Assembly: GCA_905373605.1 (NCBI GenBank)
Contig: CAJPTO010000057.1
Location: 1 to 14,639, forward strand
From: an uncultured Prevotella sp.
Lineage (GTDB): Bacteria > Bacteroidota > Bacteroidia > Bacteroidales > Bacteroidaceae
Direction: 5' to 3'
DNA: 14,639 bases
Positions 1 through 6,845 of the stretch are shown here, in pieces (positions within the stretch are counted from its first letter, which is position 1; each line of letters begins with the position of its first letter). The notes under the pieces are model-generated. The model saw nothing but the letters and a program-made list of their open reading frames with translations, was not told the DNA's origin and did no database searches. The translations under genes and the position numbers were made by a program.

Positions 1-291
1 GGCGTTGCCGTACTGGCTAGCATCAACCGATTTGATGTACCTAATCTTACCTTTCACATAAATGTTCTCCAGTTTTCCGTCGGCAGGCAGAGCCTTAATC
101 TTCTCTAAGGCTGCCGTAACATTGTACGGGTCGGCTTCCGTACCCGTACCAGCGGGCGTACCAGGCACAATCGTTTCTTGGCCACCCGCGTTTTGGTTAG
201 GGTTGGTATATGGTTCGGGAACGTCTTGGCATCCTGTAAGGGCGGTAATGGCGAAAGTCAACGCCATAATCGAATAAATAAGTTTCTTCAT
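1..291 (-). CDS. Lipoprotein, N-terminal part (probable OB-fold surface or periplasmic protein), runs off the left edge
   Basis: The gene starts with ATG at 291 and stays open to base 1, giving 97 residues of an incomplete protein. The first residues form a lipoprotein signal: two lysines, a hydrophobic stretch, then a lipobox LTGC with the lipidated cysteine at residue 20. After a linker rich in Pro, Gly and Thr come the motif GTEADPYNVTAAL (about residues 51-63) and the strand-like YVKGKIRYI (about 78-86). That combination is typical of small Bacteroidetes OB-fold lipoproteins (DUF6359-like, by memory). It is the third gene of a minus-strand set behind the TonB receptor and the DUF5689 protein, with a 129-base gap to the latter. 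The lipoprotein call is firm; the OB fold is an inference from a short fragment. Function is unknown. Confidence 0.75.
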   Translation of the reverse strand, partial: MKKLIYSIMALTFAITALTGCQDVPEPYTNPNQNAGGQETIVPGTPAGTGTEADPYNVTAALEKIKALPADGKLENIYVKGKIRYIKSVDASQYGNA

Positions 292-420
292 AACGAATGT
301 GTTGTTTACTTGTTAATGGCTATTTATGCTGTTTATAACAGTTGTTTCGCCGCATTTCGTATCCCGTCAGTGCCCAGTTGGCACAGCAGACACAAACGGC
401 GACAAGCTAAACGCCAGACA

Positions 421-1266
421 TCATTGTGCCTTTACGTCGTCTGCTGTTCGCAAGAGAATTTGCCAAGTGTTGCGATAGCGGGTGAAAATACCCGTGATGT
501 CTACCTTACCTTGTGGCAATGGGGTGGCAGCGAAGTCGGCATAAGTGCTGGTGCGGACCACGATTTGGCGGTTGGTATAACCATCCAACTCGCGGTTAAC
601 GCTGTTGGCGGCATCCTTTTCAGCTGCAGGTGCGAACACCTTTTTGCCGTCGGCATCCTTAAACTTCACGCCTTTGATGGTCATCAGTCTGCCACTGTGC
701 GTACGAAGATAGTCGGCATCGGCAATCTTCTTCACATCAAACACCTCGGCTTGCACCTTTGTAGCATCGGGTTTACCTACATATGTGAAGTGTTCGTTCC
801 ACAGATAGCGGCTCATTCTGCTAACCGACGACTGCCCGCGGGCGTTGGTATAAGGCGTTCCAATAGCAGCTTGCTGCCCATAACTGCCCACATAGAGGTC
901 TTTGAGGTTGACGATGATTTCTTGCCCAACGGGCAAATAGGCAAACAATCCACCTTGGGCGATGTCGATAAGTATGCCCCCAGTGGCATCTTCCAGACAA
1001 ACGCTGTTGTAGATGTTGCCTTGAATGTCGTTGCCTGTTATGCGTCCCTTAACCTGCACATCGCTTTCCACCTTCTGATAAGGCTCTGTTTGTGAAGCGA
1101 TGGCCGCGGCAAAGTTGCTTTTCAGCTGGCTGATGGTAATCACGTTCGTTTCTTTTATGTTCGGATTTCCGTATGCCTCGCTGTTGTTTGGGTCGTTCCA
1201 ATCCTTGTCCATGCAGCCAACGAGGGCGGCACAGGCCAATGCGATGAGCGAATATCTTATTTTCAT
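421..1266 (-). CDS. DUF5689-like lipoprotein (tandem OB-fold)
   Basis: This 281-residue protein has a lipoprotein signal with lipobox ALVGC (Cys18), so it is probably anchored to the outer membrane. Residues around 50-125 read like an OB-fold: VQVKGRITGND, then VCLEDATGGILIDI and LPVGQEIIVNL. The C-terminal end (DITGIFTRYRNTWQILLR) looks like the last strands of a second OB-fold. This is the layout I know for Bacteroidetes DUF5689 proteins. Ligand binding is inferred from the fold; no catalytic motif is visible. It lies 130 bases downstream of the TonB-dependent receptor on the same strand and 129 bases upstream of another lipoprotein, so co-transcription is likely. In other Bacteroidetes such OB-fold lipoproteins are, from memory, often near secreted endonuclease/exonuclease/phosphatase genes; none is visible here before the window ends. 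Confidence 0.8.
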   Translation of the reverse strand: MKIRYSLIALACAALVGCMDKDWNDPNNSEAYGNPNIKETNVITISQLKSNFAAAIASQTEPYQKVESDVQVKGRITGNDIQGNIYNSVCLEDATGGILIDIAQGGLFAYLPVGQEIIVNLKDLYVGSYGQQAAIGTPYTNARGQSSVSRMSRYLWNEHFTYVGKPDATKVQAEVFDVKKIADADYLRTHSGRLMTIKGVKFKDADGKKVFAPAAEKDAANSVNRELDGYTNRQIVVRTSTYADFAATPLPQGKVDITGIFTRYRNTWQILLRTADDVKAQ

Positions 1267-1396
1267 GTCGTTATTGTTGTTTTGTTGGCATCCCCCACTC
1301 CATCGCTTTCTGCAGACGAATGGCTTTTGCCGGTGTGCTATTATGAACTTCTTGTGCTTAACTTACATGCTGTGAGCCGCTAAAAGCCTCACGATG

Positions 1397-3940
1397 TCAG
1401 AAGCGATAAGTGAGGTTGAGCATCGCATTGGTGCCCCAAGCATAATATTTTTTGGGGTTGTTAGAGAACTTATAGGTGCGTTGGTTGCCCGATGCCGTAT
1501 AGTCTGAGCGGCTCTGTTCGTAGCCACCAGTAACGATACGGCTGTTGTTGAGCAGGTTGGTGAACATCAAGTTGACCGACAACTGTCCGTGTTTGAGGTA
1601 AATACTCTTACCAACCGACCCATCAAGCATAAAGCCTCCGTGGCCTTTTTCTTGAGCGATGCGCATCACATTGCCTTCGGCATCAATGTTACCGAGCTTT
1701 TCGCCCACGCTCTTATAACGATAATAGGGCGAATAACCCAGGTAAATGCGGTCGTAATAGTTGCCGATGAGGTCGACAAACCAACCGCCCTTGTGGTAAC
1801 TCAGCGTTAGGCTGGCTGCCGTTAGCGGCGTTCCCGACTCGCGCATGTCCTTGTTTAGCTGTATGTCGTTCTCGTAAGTGCCTTGCGTTGAGTTCACATA
1901 GGTAACATAAGAGTCGTTGATGTTCTTGGCTTCGCTTACCGTACCGAGCAATCGCACATCGAAAGCCGAATTGATTTTGTATTTCAACGCGGCCTCTACG
2001 CCATAATTCACCTTCTTTTGGCCCGTTATCGACACGTAAGAGAACGAGTTGATGTCGTCGAAATAGAAGCAAACCCAATCGGTAACGTTGCTCATGTGGC
2101 TGAAGTAGCCGTTAAGGTTGAGGTGAATGCGGCCCGATTGATGCTGAAAACCCAGCTCGGCGCTGTACACACGCTCGTTTTTCAAGCCCAAGGCGAAGTC
2201 GTTGTTCATCTCAGGAGCGATGAACGACACGTAAGGTGTGGGGGCATTGAACTGATAACCCTGCCCCAACTGCAGCGTGTTGCCGCCGCCCATGCTCCAA
2301 ATCAAGCTGGCCTTGCCGCCACCTTCAAGGAAACGCGCCGTTCCGCTTTTGCCATACGAGCTGTTGGCAAACAGTCCGTTGCGCATTTTTCCGTCGCGCT
2401 GCATGCTAACGCCGCCAACCTTACCAGCAAACATCAGGTTAACGCGCCCCAAAAGCACGTTGTAGCTGGTCCAAGCCATAGCCTTGTTCACCAGCAAACG
2501 ATAGTCGTAACCAAACACATCGCCCTTGCCAACCTGCGCATTGGGGTTGTTCAGGTCGTATTGCACCTGCGAAGAACCAGGTGCATACGTGCCAATGGCA
2601 TAGGTGTTGATGTTGTGATACGAGGTAGCACCCAACAAGTCGTCCATCGTTTGGTAGTGCCTGGCGTTGTTGGTGGAGAAAATGTAGCCCAAATTCCATT
2701 TAGAGCGTTTGCCCACCTGCATGTTCAGCGTGGAGGCCAGCGAGAGAAGCAGCACATCGTTTCGGCGGGCTTGCACGAAATACATGGCATCTGCCCCTTG
2801 CGCAGATGCGCCCCGGTTGGCCGCATACAGCCTGTCCCAGTTCACTTGTCGGTTTTCTTTGCTTGCGGTGAGGTAGTTGTAAGCCGTGTTCCAGTCGGCA
2901 AGTGCCTGCTCCGTTCGGGCAGTTTTGTTGGTTTCGTCCCATACATCGTAATAACTACTGGGCAACATCTTCCAGTAATCGGGTTGTGGGTTGTCGGTGT
3001 TGTTGTAGTTCAGCTTGGTGCTTTTGTACATGCTGTATCGCCCAAGCAGCGAAGTAGACAGCTTCAAGCCGTCGTCAATCTTCCAATCCCAAGTCAAAAC
3101 GGCCGACGGAGAGAAGTCGTTCACCACGCGCGAGTTTCTCACTTTTCCGTTTTGGTAGCCCCAATAGGGGTTGTATTGGTTGTTGTTGGCAATCCAATAG
3201 CTTTCGTCGGTGGCCGCTCCTTGCGTTCCGCGCTCGGTGGGATTGCCCCAAGTGCTCAACGCCAGCGAGTGTTGCATGCGCGAACCGAACACCTTTTGCA
3301 CGCCGAAGAAATAAGACAGCGCGTTATAAAACGTTCCTTCCACATATCCGCGATTGGCCCAGCGGTAGGTTAAGTTAGCCGAAAAGGCCCAACCTTGCTG
3401 GTTTAGCCCGCTGTTATAAGTGTACATGCCGCGCAAAGTGTAGTTGCGGTTTGCTCCACCCAATGTCAATCGGTGGCCGGCAGGCATGTTAGCCGGGCGG
3501 AAATCGTAGTTGTTAGACCCCGCCATTGCAGGCATGGCAAAGGTGTTAGTTTCGAAAGGCAGCGCAAAGTCGGCATTGCGTGTTTGCTGATTTAAGCCTC
3601 CCACGTTAGAGAAGCGAAACTGTCCGCTCACAACATCGTTAACCGGCACGCCGTTTACATGCACCTCGTTGTATTTTTGGTTAAAGGCGCGGTATCTGAA
3701 CCTCATTGGCGAGAAGAGATATCCCACCTGTGAGGCGTATAGATTAGAGGCCGAATTGATGATAGTTACGTTTTGCGACATGTTATCGTTTTCGCCGAGC
3801 TGCGCTTCGGTGAAAGTAAATGCCGACTCGTCTACCGTGGTTGGCTGCTGTTTGTCGTCTTTGGGTGTTTGTGCAAAGGCCACGGGGGCATAGCACAAGG
3901 CAACCAATGCTAGTTTCAGCTTTGCTTGCGTCATAGTCAT
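1397..3940 (-). CDS. TonB-dependent outer-membrane receptor without SusD partner
   Basis: The 847-residue protein has a signal peptide ending near AFA-Q (residue 23/24). Residues about 55-125 form a plug-like region with NVTIINSASNLYAS and VHVNGVPVND, the usual plug signature. From about residue 160 onward come alternating aromatic strands typical of a 22-stranded barrel, and the protein ends in LNLTYRF with the terminal Phe of outer-membrane beta-signals. No N-terminal carboxypeptidase-like domain, no STN domain and no SusD-type gene next door are seen, so it is not a classical SusC. It should import a ligand across the outer membrane using TonB energy. The two lipoproteins downstream are the likely partners, and the OB folds hint at a polymeric or nucleic-acid-like ligand, but that is speculation. 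The ATG at 3940 is used; a second ATG two codons later is equally possible. Confidence 0.88.
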   Translation of the reverse strand: MTMTQAKLKLALVALCYAPVAFAQTPKDDKQQPTTVDESAFTFTEAQLGENDNMSQNVTIINSASNLYASQVGYLFSPMRFRYRAFNQKYNEVHVNGVPVNDVVSGQFRFSNVGGLNQQTRNADFALPFETNTFAMPAMAGSNNYDFRPANMPAGHRLTLGGANRNYTLRGMYTYNSGLNQQGWAFSANLTYRWANRGYVEGTFYNALSYFFGVQKVFGSRMQHSLALSTWGNPTERGTQGAATDESYWIANNNQYNPYWGYQNGKVRNSRVVNDFSPSAVLTWDWKIDDGLKLSTSLLGRYSMYKSTKLNYNNTDNPQPDYWKMLPSSYYDVWDETNKTARTEQALADWNTAYNYLTASKENRQVNWDRLYAANRGASAQGADAMYFVQARRNDVLLLSLASTLNMQVGKRSKWNLGYIFSTNNARHYQTMDDLLGATSYHNINTYAIGTYAPGSSQVQYDLNNPNAQVGKGDVFGYDYRLLVNKAMAWTSYNVLLGRVNLMFAGKVGGVSMQRDGKMRNGLFANSSYGKSGTARFLEGGGKASLIWSMGGGNTLQLGQGYQFNAPTPYVSFIAPEMNNDFALGLKNERVYSAELGFQHQSGRIHLNLNGYFSHMSNVTDWVCFYFDDINSFSYVSITGQKKVNYGVEAALKYKINSAFDVRLLGTVSEAKNINDSYVTYVNSTQGTYENDIQLNKDMRESGTPLTAASLTLSYHKGGWFVDLIGNYYDRIYLGYSPYYRYKSVGEKLGNIDAEGNVMRIAQEKGHGGFMLDGSVGKSIYLKHGQLSVNLMFTNLLNNSRIVTGGYEQSRSDYTASGNQRTYKFSNNPKKYYAWGTNAMLNLTYRF

Positions 3941-3969
3941 GTTATTTTGAGGATGGTATATTCTTTTTG

Positions 3970-3985
3970 CAAAGTAACAAAATTA
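3970..3985 (-). promoter_or_regulatory. Possible promoter -7 region for the TonB receptor operon
   Basis: On the minus strand TAATTTTG (3978-3985) fits the Bacteroidetes -7 consensus TAnnTTTG and is followed at once by TTACTTTG (3970-3977). A TTTG that could serve as -33 element lies at 4011-4014, but the spacer to the first motif is 25 bases, longer than usual. It sits 30-45 bases before the start codon. Weak call. Confidence 0.35.
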
Positions 3986-4130
3986 TTTTGAAAATAACAT
4001 TGTTTTTGCACAAAAGATTATGGTCGGTTTGTCGCTATTGTTGTTCGATGGTGCAAAGCTGGTTGGTCATTGTTTTTTACAAGTTGGTTTTCTGCTTGTC
4101 ACAAGGTAGCATTTATGCTTGTGTTTTTAT

Positions 4131-4270
4131 CCAAAAGGCGTTTGCAAAATAAGGGAAAGGTATGTTTTTTGCAGGTTTAAATGACTTGAAAAATGCTAGA
4201 ACGAAGTTTGAAAGCACGTTGTTTTGCAAAGTATTTAGAACGACATTAAGGTATCAACAAAATGGTTTTT
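4131..4270 (+). repeat. Dispersed intergenic repeat, copy A
   Basis: This stretch aligns along its whole length and in the same orientation with 14277-14412. Shared blocks include CCAAAA, TTTG, AATAAG, AAAAATGCTAGAA, ACGTTGTTTTG and ATTAAG-TATC. By eye about two thirds of positions agree, with small gaps. Both copies are intergenic. No transposase or terminal repeats are seen. Confidence 0.6.
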
Positions 4271-4485
4271 GAAAGCCATAGGCAGATGCTTTGCCTACAA
4301 GACATCCTCCTTCTCTTACCTCTGACGACTAGCCAACGAAACGGTTGGCACGCATTCTTTTTTACAAATGCAGATTGCCATAACCATTTCTGATTGTCCC
4401 CAACAACCACTTTGCTTCCACTTAAAAAAGGGCAACTGCAACAAATGGGGTTGATGCTAGCAAAGAACCAGGCTGAGAAAGCCAA

Positions 4486-4560
4486 AACTCCAAGCCTGCC
4501 GACAGCAACAAAGTCAACCTAAAGCAAACTTTATTGTGGTCTTTCGGCAGGTTTGGAGTT
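4486..4560. repeat. 17-bp inverted repeat with 41-base loop
   Basis: The left arm 4486-4502 and right arm 4544-4560 are complementary over 17 bases, with a single G-U wobble when transcribed on the plus strand. A short inner stem (AAAGT/ACTTT) lies in the loop. It is 86 bases downstream of the creatininase stop codon, so it could end or protect the sialic acid operon mRNA, although no long T run follows directly. A relic of a small mobile element is the alternative. Confidence 0.65.
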
Positions 4561-4645
4561 GATAAGCTTGACACGTAGGCCGCCTTCCACAGCGATAAGG
4601 GATGGCAGCCAAAGCGTTTACAGGGGAAAAATGGCAAACTAACGC

Positions 4646-5428
4646 CTACCAAGCCCCCTTGGTATACAGGTCGTCTTCGTTCTTTATAGCGATGAAATCG
4701 GCGAAGAAGTCGGCGTAAGCATCACAAACGGCATCGGCGAACCGCTTGCCTTTCTCGGCAGTAGACAACGCAGGCGAACCAATACCCGTGTCTTTGGACA
4801 CCTTTCCCCAATTGCGTGGCATCCACACACGCCCATCTTGCAGGGCGTTGATGGTGAAAGCGTTGCTCTTTGCCTCGCCCGCTTCATCGAGATTAACCAG
4901 TTCGGGGTGGTAATGCATCATCACCGAAGTTTCTATTTCGTCGGCATGGTCGCCGGGATTGTCAAAGAAATCTTTGGCCTTGCACATCTTAAACCATTCG
5001 CCAGCGGCGATAAGGAAATCGGGATGCAGGGTAAGCAAGTCGCGAATCATGCTTTTGAAAGTGTTTCCGCCATGTCCGTTAACAATAACGAGCTTGCGAA
5101 ATCCCTGATGATAGAGCGAGTCTACGATGTCTGTAAGTATGGCTTTTTGCGTTTCGTAGCGTGTATGCACGCAGAAAGGCAGCTCCCTTTGCCCGGGATT
5201 TTGCGACCCCATGACAACGGGAGGCATCACCATGACGTGCATTCCGCGCCTGTCTAGCAGGCGTTGGGCTGCATCCACGGCGATGTCGTGCGACAGAATG
5301 CAGTCGGTCATGTACGGCAAGTGGTAGTTATGTGGCTCGGTGGCTCCCCAAGGCAGCACCACCAGTTGGTAAGTGTTCTGCCTTGTTGTGCCGTAATTGC
5401 TCACCGAGAGGTCTATGGCTTTGTTCAT
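4646..5428 (-). CDS. Creatininase-family amidohydrolase
   Basis: The 260-residue protein shows the metal-site pattern of the creatininase / creatinine amidohydrolase family. GATEPHNYHLPYMTD (28-42) supplies E31, H33, H36 and D42 with the same spacing as Glu34, His36 and Asp45 of Pseudomonas creatininase. VNGHGGN (116-122) supplies H119, and DHADEIETS (160-168) corresponds to the family HAGExETS with E166. Members are dinuclear metal enzymes that hydrolyse cyclic or linear amides. No signal peptide is seen, so it should act in the cytoplasm. It starts 30 bases after the epimerase and is the last gene of the sialic acid operon. Its substrate is not known; an amide or lactam derivative of sialic acid or amino sugar is an inference from context only. 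A terminator-like hairpin just upstream may lower its expression. Confidence 0.9.
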   Translation of the reverse strand: MNKAIDLSVSNYGTTRQNTYQLVVLPWGATEPHNYHLPYMTDCILSHDIAVDAAQRLLDRRGMHVMVMPPVVMGSQNPGQRELPFCVHTRYETQKAILTDIVDSLYHQGFRKLVIVNGHGGNTFKSMIRDLLTLHPDFLIAAGEWFKMCKAKDFFDNPGDHADEIETSVMMHYHPELVNLDEAGEAKSNAFTINALQDGRVWMPRNWGKVSKDTGIGSPALSTAEKGKRFADAVCDAYADFFADFIAIKNEDDLYTKGAW

Positions 5429-5452
5429 TTTTGAGTTCGTGAGATGATAAAC

Positions 5453-5481
5453 AAAAAACTAAATCCTTGTTCTAAGGATTT
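5453..5481 (-). terminator. Terminator-like hairpin over the epimerase stop codon (possible attenuator)
   Basis: On the minus strand AAATCCTT, loop AGAAC, AAGGATTT form a perfect 8-bp stem (5461-5481). Two bases later a run of six T follows. The stem covers the last codons and the stop of the epimerase gene and lies 33 bases before the creatininase ATG. The stem is AT-rich, so partial rather than full termination is more likely. Confidence 0.45.
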
Positions 5482-6646
5482 CGTTGCACAGTAAGAACGA
5501 GTTGATGAGCATGCGCGGGATGTGGAAGGGGCCTTTAAAGAGGTTGCCTTTGGCGGGTTGTGCCACCGTTCCGTCGCGGTGCAAGTAGCCATACCACTCG
5601 CCAAACTCGGGGTCGGGCAGGTGTTTGTAAGTCCAATCGTTAATCATCTTGTGTCGTTCGAGATACTTCTCGTCGCCCGTAGCCAAGTAAGCGTAGAGCA
5701 TGGCGATGACCGTTTCGGTTTGCGGCCACCAGAACTTCATGTCCTGTGCATAGTCTTGCGAGGGCAATCCCTTGCAATCACGGAAGTTGATGATGCCTCC
5801 GTAGGGTTCATCCCATCCCCAATCCCACGACCAGTCGAGTATTTGAAGTGCCATTTCTTTCAGTTCACCGTCCCAATTGCGGTGCCGTGCCTCTTCAAGC
5901 ACGAACCATGCCGTTTCGATGCAATGTCCGGGATTGATGGTTCGTCCGTTGATGGTGTCGATAAACTCGCCTTTTGGACCAACCGTTTCAAGCAAAGCCT
6001 TGTACTCGGGATGCATGAAATAGTGCTTAATGGCGTGCAGCGAGGTGTCTATCTGTTGCGTTAGGATGGGGTCGTCGATGGCCATTCGAAGTCGCGAAGC
6101 CGTGTTGATGAGTATCATCGTTAGCGAATGGCCTTGGCATTGCACGCTTGGCAGATATTTTGGGGGCAACAAGCCAGGAGTGTTGGCATAGCGTTGCACC
6201 AGCTTGAAGATGTCGAGTGCACGCTCTGCATAGCTCTTGTCGCCCGAAGCGATGGCATATTCGGCCAGGGCAATGATGGCAAAGCACTCTGAAAAGAGGT
6301 AACGACGCATGCGAAGTGGCGTTCCGTCGGCCGTCACTTCGAAATACATACGGCCGTCTGGCGCGATGCAATGGTCGATGATGAAGTCGATGCAGCTCTT
6401 GGAAGCGGCAAGCCACTCGGAATTTTTCTCGATGTTGTTGTAAGCGGCAGCGGCAATAAATCCGAAACGCCCTTGAAACCACACGCTTTTCGTGGTGTCG
6501 AGCAGTGTGCCGTCGCGGTCAACGCAGGTATATACGCCGCCGTGTTGGCGGTCTAGCCCGTGTTTCATCCAGAACGGCATGATGTTATTCACCAAATCGT
6601 CTTTATAACGTTGCGCCCATTGCTGTAGATATAGTTTTGAATCCAT
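5459..6646 (-). CDS. nanE: AGE-family N-acylglucosamine 2-epimerase (ManNAc to GlcNAc)
   Basis: With the start at 6646 the protein has 395 residues, the normal size for the AGE/renin-binding family of (alpha/alpha)6 barrels. Signature residues are in place: WFQGR (R60), RYLFSE (115-120), PGHCIETAW (H241, E244), WWPQTE (306-311) and GPFHIPR (H375), matching the catalytic His pair and substrate-binding Arg of known epimerases. It converts N-acetylmannosamine to N-acetylglucosamine in the cytoplasm. In Bacteroides fragilis an AGE-type enzyme called nanE does this in the nanLET operon, ahead of the kinase RokA. That differs from the ManNAc-6-phosphate NanE of E. coli. A longer reading from 6700 adds 18 residues encoded by a palindromic spacer repeat and is not credible. 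It is 199 bases downstream of the lyase and 30 bases upstream of the creatininase. Confidence 0.92.
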   Translation of the reverse strand: MDSKLYLQQWAQRYKDDLVNNIMPFWMKHGLDRQHGGVYTCVDRDGTLLDTTKSVWFQGRFGFIAAAAYNNIEKNSEWLAASKSCIDFIIDHCIAPDGRMYFEVTADGTPLRMRRYLFSECFAIIALAEYAIASGDKSYAERALDIFKLVQRYANTPGLLPPKYLPSVQCQGHSLTMILINTASRLRMAIDDPILTQQIDTSLHAIKHYFMHPEYKALLETVGPKGEFIDTINGRTINPGHCIETAWFVLEEARHRNWDGELKEMALQILDWSWDWGWDEPYGGIINFRDCKGLPSQDYAQDMKFWWPQTETVIAMLYAYLATGDEKYLERHKMINDWTYKHLPDPEFGEWYGYLHRDGTVAQPAKGNLFKGPFHIPRMLINSFLLCNEILRTRI

Positions 6647-6663
6647 TTGCTGTAAGTGTTTTT

Positions 6664-6766
6664 CCTCGCCCTCGAGTGGGCAGGGGAGAGTTGTTGTCAT
6701 TCAGTTTAAAATCAAAAAAAGGGGTAAAACATGCCCTGCCACCCACACAAAGGTGGTGGCGAGGGC
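6664..6766 (-). repeat. Pair of related GC-rich hairpins between lyase and epimerase genes
   Basis: The hairpin at 6733-6766 pairs GCCCTGCCACC with GGTGGCGAGGGC (11 bp, one bulge). The hairpin at 6664-6686 pairs GCCC with GGGC and extends outward across a bulged A. Both contain CCCTGCC and GGCGAGG on the minus strand, so they look like decayed copies of one palindromic spacer element. On the minus strand a run of seven T follows the first hairpin after about 11 bases. They may stabilise mRNA or attenuate downstream genes. Confidence 0.5.
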
Positions 6767-6845
6767 TGTTGATGGTGCGTAGCGGCCAATGGCTTTGCCG
6801 AAAATGTCGTGTTAGAGCCATATCTGCATCGCGCCTTAGGTTATG

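Larger units (their letters stand above)
3941..4645. other. 705-bp spacer with no convincing gene
   Basis: Only short open frames are present and none shows family resemblance or a good start site. The spacer contains the possible receptor promoter, one copy of a dispersed ~140-bp repeat (4131-4270), a small perfect hairpin (GCCAAC/GTTGGC near 4333-4350) and a long inverted repeat (4486-4560). It separates the receptor operon from the end of the sialic acid operon. Confidence 0.6.

Noticed and set aside
178..1095. Plus-strand open frame of 305 codons
   Set aside because: It lies opposite the DUF5689 lipoprotein and the start of the next lipoprotein, whose signal peptides and motifs are clear. 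The plus-strand translation shows no family resemblance.
2018..3373. Plus-strand open frame of 451 codons
   Set aside because: It is antisense to the TonB receptor. It is rich in Val, His and Arg as expected from the complement of a GC-biased gene, and no domain is seen.
1397..3940. NanO/SusC-type sialic acid receptor linked to the nan operon
   Set aside because: It has no SusD/NanU neighbour and no carboxypeptidase-like N-terminal domain. It is separated from the nan genes by a 705-bp spacer and is followed by OB-fold-like lipoproteins instead.
4246..4652. Two overlapping minus-strand frames of 79 and 76 codons
   Set aside because: They read through the dispersed repeat and the long inverted repeat, overlap each other, and show no family or good start site.
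6647..6700. Longer N-terminus for the epimerase, start at 6700
   Set aside because: The extra 18 residues come from a palindromic spacer repeat and precede the normal family start MDSKLYLQQW.
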